Shown in pieces: positions 34,618 to 44,867 of a stretch of 64,000 nt of DNA. The notes beneath the pieces were generated by a model, which saw only the letters and a program-made list of their open reading frames with translations, was not told where the DNA came from and did not search any database. This DNA comes from Coix lacryma-jobi var. lacryma-jobi (taxonomy: Eukaryota; Streptophyta; Magnoliopsida; Poales; Poaceae): positions 27,309,668 to 27,373,667 of the forward strand of contig CM019823.1 of assembly GCA_009763385.1 (NCBI GenBank), read 5' to 3'. Position 1 is the first letter of the stretch; every line of letters begins with the position of its first letter. The position numbers and the translations under genes are program-made.

Positions 34618-35267
34618 TCAGTTCGTCCATGTCATTCTATTTCTAATCGGAAGATCAGAATCGAAAGAGTCGGCCAAGTCTGTTCCGGCTTCCTTCATAT
34701 CCTCAACTGAACGTGCTATCCTAAATTCTAGTCCTCGCTCACAAACGTCAAAATGACGGTAGTCGGCGCCAGAATGGATCCGGACGGCATTGAAGGCAAG
34801 TGCTGCGCCGTAGCCCATGCCGGCCCTAGAAATGTCAGGAAGGACCCGCTTGATCTCATTTACCTGCCTTAGAGCCACCGTGCCTGACACATTGGCTGAA
34901 GTAGCAAGGTCGGCAATAGCGGCTTCGAGGGAGTGGAGCCTATCTCCAGAGCTGAAAGAAAGAGGGGTCAAGCAGAGGAAAGGGATAAGAAAAGGACGTT
35001 GGGGAATGCTTACCGATGGCTTGTTCCCGAAAAGCATCGCGCTCCTGAGAGATTTGAGTAATCTCCCGATTCTTCTTTCCTAGATCAGACTGGAGGTCTG
35101 TGACCTTCTGAGCCAGGTCCTCGGTGAGGTCGTCGCCAATCCTCCTGAAGAGAAAACAAAATGAAGCCTAAACATCCAAAGCGAAAAGATCAAAGAAGAA
35201 GCAACCTTCTCTTAGAAGTGCTGGTGTCGCCGAGCTCGAGACTGTAACGGCTTGCTTGGGAAGACAT
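34618..35267 (-). pseudogene. E1 antisense gene B, spliced, one frameshift
   Basis: Exons on the minus strand: 35267-35206 (62 nt), 35144-35014 (131 nt) and 34951-34618. Donors are GAAG|GTTGCT and ATCG|GTAAGC; acceptors are CTTCAG and TTTCAG. The first exon encodes MSSQASRYSLELGDTSTSKR. The second is a helical, probably coiled-coil segment (DLTEDLAQKVTDLQSDLGKK). The third ends with the block GMGYGAALAFNAVRIHSGAD and DMKEAGTDLADSFD. E2 has the same exon lengths. The third exon here lacks one base near its start (SGDRLHS frame against ETKLHS in E2). A TTTAAAAT box lies at 35371-35364, about 100 bp upstream. Not recognised as any host protein family. Confidence 0.7.
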
Positions 35268-35516
35268 TTTCCGGTTCAGGGCAAGAGAAGAGAGGGTTTT
35301 TCTAGATGAAGAAGCTGAACAGAGGAATTCGGGAAGCTCAGGCCGAAATGGAATAGAGAGGAAATTTTAAAGGATCTCGAGTGCATCGGGAGGCGAGTCG
35401 GCAGCTGTGATGATTAATGACGTGGGAAGTCGGATGCTTCCAGAGACTCTACAGTGGTGCGAAAAGGAGAAAATGAATTTTAGAATAAAACATTTATCCC
35501 AAAATTAGGGGGCATG

Positions 35517-36910
35517 TGTTAACACCGAGTTTTCGCACTATGACAAGTGGACCGGCACTATGAAGATTCGGCGAACGCCGCCGCTTGAAGGATTCGGCAG
35601 ACGGCGGATGCGGTCGGCTAACTCAATGTATTCGGCAAGGCTGTGAAAGCGATTAGTCAACGGCGAGCAGATTCGGCAACGTAACGCTACGGTCGGTTAC
35701 CTCAAGCCAAGTCGGTTTGCGACGAATACGGCATGTCAAGAAGATTTAGCGATGGGAATCTCGTCATTTTAGCGCATGCCGGTTATTAAAGGAAGCTTGG
35801 AGCAAAAGGCATCATGTTTTTGATAGTTTCCTAATTTATCATTGTAATCGTATCCTTCTAGGACTCAGAGAACACCAGGGTATAAATATAAACCCTGAGA
35901 CTATTGTAAAAAGTTCACAATCAATACAACCAACCCCGGCCCCGTGCCGTCTTCGAGTCCAAGTCGTGTCGTCGTGTTCTTCGAGAGGGGCCATCGATCC
36001 GTCGACCTCCGTAAGTTCCGGCAACCTTGTTATCATGTCTAGTATCGTGCGGCGGATTTAGATATGGTGCAAGTAGTCTCGTACGTTAAGCTTAGTATCG
36101 TGCGGCGGATTTAAGCTTATGACGGGAGGTTTTTGCTTATGCCTTGTATCGTGCGGCGGATTGAGTCATGAGTAAAAATAGTTATCGGCTCTGTTAGATT
36201 TGGCAATCTGATAGATTCATTAAGTTACCCTGTGTTATGTTGTTTGCTATGTTTATTTCATCATAACACCTTTGCCCAATCCAGGTACCGTCCGTTTCGG
36301 CTTCATCTTTATAGATCTGCTCTGTTCTTTCACGTTTATTATTGAAAAAGTCTTCTATGTAGTAGATCTGTGTTCGTAATAGCCGATTGGATCGTATCTG
36401 GATTGTCACGTGGAGAGGGTCCATGCATGTTAAGTATGTTTGATCTATGATAAGGCTAGGTGTCGTGCGGCAGGCGCAGGCTTTAGATTAGCTTAGTCAT
36501 GCTTAGTTTGTATGTTCAATCCCCATGGATCCCAACTCGGTTGTACAATCGAGATTGGTTAAGTTTTAACTTATATCCAATACATCACGCAAGTACGATT
36601 TTTATGCAAACGTGTTCGGCAACCTGTTATTCACGTGACTCTGTTCATATTGCCGAATAATCTTTAAACCTGTTGACAGATAGCTTTCATAGCTATATGT
36701 CGTCGTAAGTGGCTTCAGGGCCGTATATTTTGGAACTGTCTGGTCATACCCGACATGTTCCAGCTTTGTATTTAACAGTTTATCTCCCTTGTTAGTTGCA
36801 GGGCAAACTGACTGGCACGCACCGGACTTCCGAGCACCCGGGCCACGATTGAAGCCAGCTTCTCCGGCTTGCTGTGTGATTGGCACAGTGCGCACCTTTT
36901 TGCGCCAACA
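35517..36910 (+). repeat. E1 3' LTR (1394 bp)
   Basis: Preceded by the polypurine tract AAAATTAGGGGGC (about 35501-35513). It matches the 5' LTR along its whole length with scattered substitutions and many single-base homopolymer indels (for example CAACCCGG against CAACCCCGG). Confidence 0.95.
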
Positions 36911-36915
36911 TGTAT

Positions 36916-39828
36916 AAATGTGGGAGCAAATTATTAAAGTAAGCATTGCATAAACTGCCAATTATAAAGGCAAGTTATTATACAACTAGCTCAAATCTCC
37001 TCCTTTCTGCTCCCAAATCTGCCGACAACCACCCCCACTCCATTGATCCAAATTTGGTTTTCCTCTCCACCAATTTGCTCCTCCACCCGTAGATGTGTGC
37101 GCTACTTCCACACCAAAACACATGAATGCCAAAAATAAAAAACAAACTAAAAAGACTGGAATTCCATAAATAAAAGATAGAAATTACACACCGAAATTAA
37201 ATTAAAATAAATAAAATGACAAACTGAAATTGCAAAATGAAGAAACTAAAACAAATAGAAATTACAAAGTGACATTGCAAAACTGAAAAAAATGAAAATT
37301 AACAATTGAAAATTAAAACTGAATTTCATATAAATTAAAACGAAATAAAAATGAAATGCAAACTGAAATGCTAACATATGTAATATCTACTCTAACTTGT
37401 TTTGAAATCTTAAATCTCTTTTCAGCTACAATCAATAACCCTTTTATGCTTAAAAAGTGTGATATTGGTGATTGCTAACAAACAAGACATGTATAGACCA
37501 TGCTCTGATGCAAATTTATTGATTTGGAACATAAACTGAACTTAACTATGGACTGAATTGACCATGTACAAAAGAATATTTTATGCGGTTCTAAAACTAA
37601 CTCACATGCAGATCTAGTACGAAGAAAAAGGACCATAGAAATATGAAGCTACCAAACACAGTTTCCAAATTAAATACTTATGTGTCCATGGATTTGTCAA
37701 GTTTAGCTGGCCTTGGTAGATCACTAAAAATTAATCAAATTGTCATCTTTATGCAACTTGCCACAAAAAAAAAGATAACTTGTCACAACAAGAAAACTGA
37801 ATTAAATTTAATTTATAAGTAACTTGCCACAGAAGCATAATCTAAATTACTAGCAAATATTAGGCACACTGTACACTATACTAAAAACAGGAACCTAGGG
37901 GATTGCAGAATCATCATCAATTTATTAATTAGTACATAGCCTAAACTGAAATCTAGACACATGAACACCTGCTACCTGGAAAGTAATCCTTTTAGAAGAG
38001 TTTGGTATGTAGTTTCTAGCTTTCTATCCTTATGCTTCGCTATATTCAAAATTAAATGTACATAGGCCAATCAATGGTATCTCTCAAGGATTAAGTTAAA
38101 TACATTGACCAAGACTAAACAACCTTTGGACCATAGGGAAAAAGGTTCTTGACTTATAAAATAGACACAGAGAAATAAAATAACTGAAATTAACAAATAA
38201 ATGAGAAATGAAATAGACACAGAGAGAAATGAAAAACTGAATTTGCTAACCGAAATTAGAAGCTTACTGATGTTTACAATTGAAATTATTAGCCGAAGAT
38301 GCGGAATTTGAAAACTAAAAATGCAAACCAAAAGAAAACTCAAACAAAATTGAAATTACTAGCTCAAAAAATGGAAACTAAATTTTCTTACCGAAATTAA
38401 AAGCTTAGTGAAATTTTGCTATTGAAATTACTAGCTCAAAGTGCAAACTGAATTTGCTAACTAAAACTAGAAGAAAACCTAAATTTTGCTAACTGGGTAA
38501 TTATAAGAAAACTGACATTAGAAACTATTTTTTAGCAATAATTTCAACAACTATTTTCAGCAATAATTGAAAGAAATTTCACAATGGAATAAGTTAACTA
38601 AAACTTGCTAAAAATAGTTGTTGCAAACTGAAACAACATTGAAATTTTTAGCTCAAAATAGTCTAGAAATTTCTTGGTACAGTTCTATACTAAAAGGAGA
38701 CAAACATGTGAAGCAGTGAATAAAAGGCTGTTCAGAAGCATGTGCACAAAATCTAACACCTATGCACACAGGGATATGGCTCAAATGCAAAAAATTCACA
38801 AAGAGAAGGCAAGAAAGAAAGCAGTTGGACCTGCACTGCACAAGGTGGGAGGATCCTTCTGCATATCCTTAAGCTCCTTCTAAATCCTCTTTGAGGCCAT
38901 CTCCCTTTTTTTTTGCCCTCCAATTTCTACAAAAAAACATGATAAAAGAAACTAGCAATCAATCAGTGAAAGTAAGCTGAAACTGCATGTAACAGGGCAT
39001 ACTTTTTGAAGCTAAAAAAATGGAATTACAACTGAATTACAAAATGAAATAGCTAATTGAAATAATTACTTAAATTACACTAAAGTTTTACATGGTATGC
39101 ACAAGATTAGGAGGCAAAAAATTAAAAAGAAGTTAGTATCATATAAAACTAAAGTTGCCACTCTAAAATATACTAAAGATATATATATATATATATATAT
39201 ATATGCATAAGCTAGGGGGCAAAATATCAAAAGGAGTTACTACCATGTAATACTATAGTTGTACAAGTTGGAGAAAATTATTGCGGCAAACCTAAAAATA
39301 AATTTTGTTGCACAAGCTGGGGGGTAACTTCTTTTGTGGTAACTTATATGTGTAATGGCTACATTTTTATGACAACTTATGTATTGTAAGAGCAACTAAT
39401 ACGTAAGATTTAGGAAGACATTAGAACTTAAAATGGAGACTGAAAACTAAAACTAAAAAAGTATTAAAAAACTTGACTGAGAACTAAAACAAAAAAAAAC
39501 TAAAAATACAACACTCAAAATAAACCACCACAAACTTGTAATTATCCGAACTGCCTGCATCATTCCATTCCATCCTTAAAGCTGACATCTACAAAGAACA
39601 TGGCAGAATAGGAGCGAGTTATATTTTGAGCCAGTGGCAATATATCCTGAAATGACAAATTATTCTAAAACCGAAACTAAACTGGAAAGGAAACTAAACT
39701 GAACTGTGACAAACTGAACTAGCTATTAATAATATTAAAACTGAACAAAAAAATGAACTTTGATTGAAACTTACAAACTGAAATTGAAACTGAAATTACA
39801 AAATGAAATAGCTAATTGAAAATAATTA
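36916..39828. repeat. AT-rich degenerate repeat, right part; no gene
   Basis: Directly after E1 the repeat broken at 24975 resumes (GGGAGCAAATTATTAAAGTAAGCATTG). The rest is dominated by low-complexity AAACTGAAATT-type words, with GGAGTTACTACCATGTAATACTA again near 39230. Short ORFs lack any recognisable content. Confidence 0.6.
39179..39204. repeat. (AT)n microsatellite
   Basis: About 13 uninterrupted AT dinucleotides. Confidence 0.95.
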
Positions 39829-39833
39829 CTTAA

Positions 39834-41401
39834 TGTTAACACCAGATTTTCGCACGCATGAAGATATGACAGGTGGACCCAGCCAGCAGAGAAGAAAGGA
39901 TTCGACAAGCAATCAGACGACTATTTGGTCCTCAAAGATTTCGATGAATGTCTGTGCGGTCGGCTATCTTGTAGAGAGATGGTTCCATTCGGGAAATGGA
40001 TGTTGCAGATGAAGCCGGCTTGCATGGGAAGGCATATGGCTATGAAAGATGCCGAGAAGATTAGGAATAGATTTCGTATCTTTCCATATTTTATCGTTGT
40101 AAATCGTAATCGTATAGACTCGTATTATCGTATTTCGTCGGGTATAAATATAAGCCCTCGACCATTGTAAAATCGTTCAGAACCACATCAATACAAACCG
40201 GCCCCGTGCCATCTTCGAGTCCCAAAGTCGTGTCGTCGAGTTCTTCGAGAGGAAACATCGATCCGTCGACCTCCGTAAGTACCGGCAACCTTGTTATCAT
40301 GTCTGGTATCATGCGGTGGATTTAGATATGATGCAAGTAGTCTCGTATGTTAAGCTTAGTATCGTGCGGCAGATTTAAGCTTATGACGGGAAGTTTTTCT
40401 TGTGCCTTGTATCGTGCGGCGGATTAAGACATGAGTAAAAATAGTTATCGGCTCTATTAGATTTGGCAGATCTAGTAGATTCATTAAGTTATCATGTGTT
40501 ATGTGTTTTATTTATTTAATTCCTGTAACACTCTTTTGCCCAATCTAGATTGATCTCTATTCGGCCTTGTTTCACAAGTTTACTTGTGCTTTGCTAATCA
40601 TAAGATCATGATAGCCAGATCAGTTTTCAATCTAGGTTGTTACATGTTGTGGGTTCATACATGTCAATCATTTTATGCTTTGATAGAACTGGGTGTCGTG
40701 CGGCAGATACAGGTTTTAGATTAGTTTGATCATGTTTGCTTGTATGTTTCCTTCCTCATGGACCCCAACTCGGCTAGTTTGCCGATTTTGGTCAAGCTTA
40801 CACGAGTAATGAGTTCTTATAGATCTGTACAGATATATGCATGCTTTTAGCTTGTTATAATTAGATTGTATCATGCGGTGGATTAATCTAATTATAAGAA
40901 GTGGTATAGACTTATAGCAAGTGGTATCATGCGGTGGATTAGCTTCGCTTAAGTTTATGCTTGACGGTTTTTAAAGACTAAACGTGCGGCAGATTAGTTG
41001 GATTAGCCTATGCATGTATTATTTGAACAGATCTATTCTTGCAAGTTGCCTGTTTATAATATCTTTGATTCGTTCAAGCATGTCTTTCTTTTGCATTCGG
41101 CAGTTAATATGCTTCACACATTCTGTTCTCATACTTGCTGAATAGCTTCGTAAACATGCTCTGACAGACAGCTTTTGTAGCTGTGTGCCGTCGCGATTGG
41201 CTTTCGAAGCCGTACATATGGAACTGTCTGGTTTTACCCAGCATGTTCCAGAGGTATTCTCACGTTTTATCCCTTGTTGGTTTTTCAGGTCAAACCGACT
41301 GGCACGTCTCCGGATTCAGCACACTCCAGACACCCGATTGAAGCTAGCCTCGTTCGGCTTGCTGTGTGTCTTGGCGCAAGGTGTCACTTTTTGCGTCAAC
41401 A
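39834..41401 (+). repeat. E2 5' LTR (1568 bp)
   Basis: TGTTAACACC...GCGTCAACA, followed by CACTTTTTGGCACGCCCAGTGGGAC (primer-site region). TATAAATA at 40143-40150, leader donor CTCC|GTAAGT at 40275 and acceptor TTTTTCAG at 41288 correspond to E1. Seven or so copies of a TATCATGCGGTGGATTA/GTGCGGCAGATT motif lie between them. Confidence 0.9.
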
Positions 41402-41444
41402 CACTTTTTGGCACGCCCAGTGGGACAAGACTCTCCGCTTCAAG

Positions 41445-43587
41445 ATGCCTGAGATCAACGACGATCAGATTCTGGATGTAACTATGGACGACTTGTCGCC
41501 AGATCTGAAGAGTTTAATACAACAGACTTGTGAGGAGCTTCAGTACAAGTGCCTGATGTCCTTTTCCAAGAACAAGAGTGGCAAGATTTACGAGAAAGAA
41601 CCATTCCCAAAAATTCTTCCTCACCATCCTGATACCCAATGAAGAAGAAGCTATTCGGAAGATGACTGAAATAATGCATAAGGTTGTATCAGAAGCCGTG
41701 ACCAATCATCAGTCGGCTTTCTTGAACACTTTTCGTGCTATCATAGTCAATACTTTCGGTCCAGCCGTGGACAGATGCTTTGAAGAAGTTGTTGGTCCGA
41801 TGCAGGGACTGTTGTTGTTTCAAGTGCCTCAACGTCGAAAGATGACCGAAGACGATGGGGCTGGTAAGAGCACAGGGGGAATGGTTCCTCATGAGACACA
41901 ACAGCCACCCACAACCTTTGGCCAGCTCGCATTCGGTACGATAGGGAATGTCCCGCAATCTGCTTCTAAAGTGTCTCCTGCAGCAAACAGGATACAGAAG
42001 AATGTGTTTGGAGATGGATATCATGAGTTCATCGATTATAGCTCAATTAATGCTCTTCCAAATCCAGGCTATAAGAGTTCGGCAGGGCTACATCCTAGGG
42101 GGCAGGCACAAGCAGCTCCTGATCCGAATATTGACCTCATCATGCATAAGATGGCTGATATGATGCAAAATCAATTCGGCCTGAAACCTAAGAATCAAAC
42201 TTACACATACAATCCCCTTATCCAGAGTGATACAATCGGGTAGCTCTTCCTCCAAGGGTGAAGTCTCCTACTGATTTCACCAAGTTTTCAGGCCAGGATG
42301 ACACCAGTACTATAGAACACATCGGCCGCTACTTGATGCAACTCGGAGAAGCATCTACAGATGAGGCTTGGAGGATTCGGTACTTCCCGTTGTCATTAAC
42401 AGGACCAGCCTTCTCGTGGTTTTTCTTGCCAGCAAATTCTATCAATACATGGGCAGAGCTAGAGCAGAAATTTCACTCGTATTTCTTTACGGGTACCAGC
42501 GAGAAAAAGTTGGTCGATCTCATGAGCCTAAGGATGAAACCTGGTGAGACGCCACAAGAATATCTACGCCGATTCAGGGAGACCAAGAATCTTTGCTATT
42601 CTCTGAATTTGCCGAATGATCAACTGCCGGAAATAGCCATAGCTGGCATGTTGCCGAGTATCAAAGAGAGGCTATTCGGCATGGAGTTTGATGACCTCAG
42701 GCAGTTATCACAAAGGTTGGCAACGATGAGTAATCAAGCCCAGGGATTCAAGAGAAATAATCAGTTCCAGAAGGGTGATGTGGCTGCCAAGATGTATCAG
42801 GCTTTCCTAGAAGAAGCGACTGAGTACAATGATGAAGATGAAATAGCTGCAATCGAGATAGTCTGGGATAAAGAACCGACTCAAGTCAACCAGCGATGGC
42901 TGAGGCAGCAGAAAGGTACTTATGACTTTGATGTTTCCAAGTCAGATAAATTATTTGAGTACTTGTTGAAGGAAGGACGCATCAAGTTGCCGGAAGGTCA
43001 TCCTATGCTGCATCCTGAAGGGGCCAAGGACAAGAAATATTGTGGTTTTCACAATACTAGATCCCACTCCATAAACGATCGCCGAGTGTTCAGAATGCGG
43101 ATCCAGAAAGCTATCCAGGACGGGCATCTGAAGTTTGATGGGAAGATGAAAATTAATGGTAGCCCTTTTGGACAGAATACCGTGTCCTTCTCTGTTAACA
43201 TGATCAACGCAGCTGATCCCAGGGATAAGAGCAAAATGAAAGTTTTAACCTCTGATAGAGCAAGGGAAGCTGGCGTCGTTGACCCTAATCGGCAGATTAC
43301 AAAGAGAGAGCTTCAGCAGAGGGTTCGGTTCCAAAATAGCCGAACTGAGACGGGTGAAACTTCCAGACCCAGGGTCACGACGCGCATCTTGTTGAATAAA
43401 TGGCGTCGGGGGAGCAGGAACGATACCAGAAGAGAGACTTTATGAAGAACGGAAGTTCCTGGAAAAACAACGAAGGTACGAAGAAGAGATGTACCAGGAA
43501 GAACGGGAAGATACGAAGGAGCAGGAACAGTCTCATTGGGAATGCTCGTTCTTCCAGTATTGTTGGAACGAAGGCTTGAAGCTGCCT
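41445..43587 (+). pseudogene. E2 gag, N-terminal and core part, interrupted by E3
   Basis: Starts MPEINDDQILDVTMDDLSPD at 41445. Frameshifts near 41600 and 42243 separate an N-terminal domain (MHKVVSEAVTNHQSAFLNTF) from the capsid core (42258-43445: SLTGPAFSWFFLPANS; EYLRRFRETKNLCYS). The zinc-knuckle variant reads CGFHNTRSHSINDR, with Arg replacing the last Cys that E1 keeps. After a further shift the frame reaches the CSFFQYCWNEGLKLP cluster and is cut at 43587 by E3; the TGCCT duplication lies at this point, and CPECSNQYSEYRQS resumes after 58635. Confidence 0.85.
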
Positions 43588-44808
43588 TGTCGGGGGACCA
43601 CAAAAGGGGTACCCCCAATCAACGCAAAACAAATAGGTTAAACCTAGAGCACCAATTAATAAGAGACCTAACTAGTCTAACCCCCTAAAAAACCAACCCC
43701 TCGAGGCCTACAACGCCGGTCCACCGCCAGGAAGCTCGGGCCCGCCAAAGTCTTACCGACCACCTCGTGGTAGCCTACCTCTCGAGCCCCGGCACATAGG
43801 CCTCGAGCCCTCTACAGCCGTACACCGTTCCTCGAGACCCCACGTGGGGACCTCGAGCCTCTCTAACACGGTAACCTATCCCTCGAGACACATCATACCC
43901 CCCTCGAGCAGCGCCAGACATCGGATACCAGCCCCATACTGCGCATTTAATACGTCCACCTACTCCGGTCACATCCTCTGGTACACGACGTCTCCGGTCA
44001 TGTCCTCTGGTACGCGACGTATGCCACAGTGAACTGGGGCCAGAGTCAAACCTCGTTTTCACCACAAGCATGAACAAAAAGGCACAAGTACAGCACTGTT
44101 AGGCCATACCCTGCACTGTAGCACACTCGAGCCACATCTCGAGACCTGGATTCCCGCTGTACGGCCGGGTTTTCCGGGACTTCCCCACACCTGCGGGGGC
44201 TCGAGCCCCCATAGGCGCCACCTCGAGGCTGGCCCTGCGCCCCTCGAGCCCTGACTGCTTTCATGCTATTGGAGGACAGGTACCCCAAGACCCGGAGGGA
44301 CCCTGCCACGTCCTGTACGTGCGGGAATGGGCGCCGCACGGCCTCCACGTCGCCACGCCTCCACGTCCGTGCCCGGGATGGAAGCCACGCTTCAAGGACG
44401 CCTCAACAGCAACTCCCACGCCGGCTCTAGTGACTTCGACAAGACAGAATTCCAACCCTTCGCCACAATGGGCGTTGTACACGTCACTCCTGTGTAACCC
44501 TGGCCTCCTCTTGTTCTATAAAAGAGGACACCAGGGCCCTTCACGCGGGGGGGAAGGGGGGTCCACACCACGCACAACACACACACACACACGAGTCCAG
44601 ACTCCCGTCCACGCTCATTGAGCTTGTATTGCCCCTGTACAAGCACTTAGGTGCAAGTAATACAAGAACCTCCTTCCCCCGCTGGACGTAGGGCCTTCTT
44701 TGCCCGAACCAGGATAAACCCTTGTGTCATATTGCATCACCATCCAGGAAGAGAGCACGCAATCATATTACTAGTTGGTGTCATACCCCCGGGGTCGAAA
44801 CACCGATA
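43588..44808 (+). repeat. E3 5' LTR (1221 bp)
   Basis: Starts TGTCGGGGGACC and ends CACCGATA, where the 3' LTR has CACCGACA, so the terminal CA has mutated to TA. TATAAAAG at 44517-44524 is the promoter box. Twelve CTCGAG hexamers occur in it. Confidence 0.9.
44517..44524 (+). promoter_or_regulatory. E3 LTR TATA box
   Basis: TTCTATAAAAGAGGACACC; the same box is in the 3' LTR at 58352-58359. Confidence 0.8.
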
Positions 44809-44809
44809 G

Positions 44810-44828
44810 TTGGCGCGCCAGGTAGGGG
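44810..44828 (+). other. E3 primer-binding site
   Basis: TTGGCGCGCCAGGTAGGGG directly after the 5' LTR is the primer-site sequence commonly seen in grass Tat-type elements. The tRNA was not verified. Confidence 0.75.
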
Positions 44829-44867
44829 GCTTCGCGTGTCGGAGTCGATTTCTCGTTGTTTTCTGGA

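Larger units (their letters stand above)
24976..36910 (+). mobile_element. E1: complete Tat-lineage Ty3/Gypsy retrotransposon (11.9 kb)
   Basis: Two LTRs (24976-26360 and 35517-36910) both begin TGTTAACACC and end in CCAACA. A perfect 5-bp duplication TGTAT lies outside them (24971-24975 and 36911-36915). The order inside is gag, protease, reverse transcriptase, RNase H, a second RNase H, integrase, then two antisense spliced genes and a polypurine tract AGGGGGC before the 3' LTR. Integrase after RNase H marks Gypsy. The second RNase H and the extra region after integrase mark the Tat group. The LTRs differ by roughly twenty small changes, many of them single-base indels, so the insertion looks young, yet the sense ORFs are full of frameshifts. 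Confidence 0.95.

Noticed and set aside
37100..39830. Small ORFs in the AT-rich repeat (for example 38071-38343)
   Set aside because: Low-complexity Ser/Phe/Ile-rich translations of AAACTGAAATT-type repeats, with no conserved feature.
44810..44828. tRNA gene near the E3 LTR
   Set aside because: Only the primer-site segment is present; there is no cloverleaf around it. The same applies to the Copia initiator-Met site at 10167-10178.
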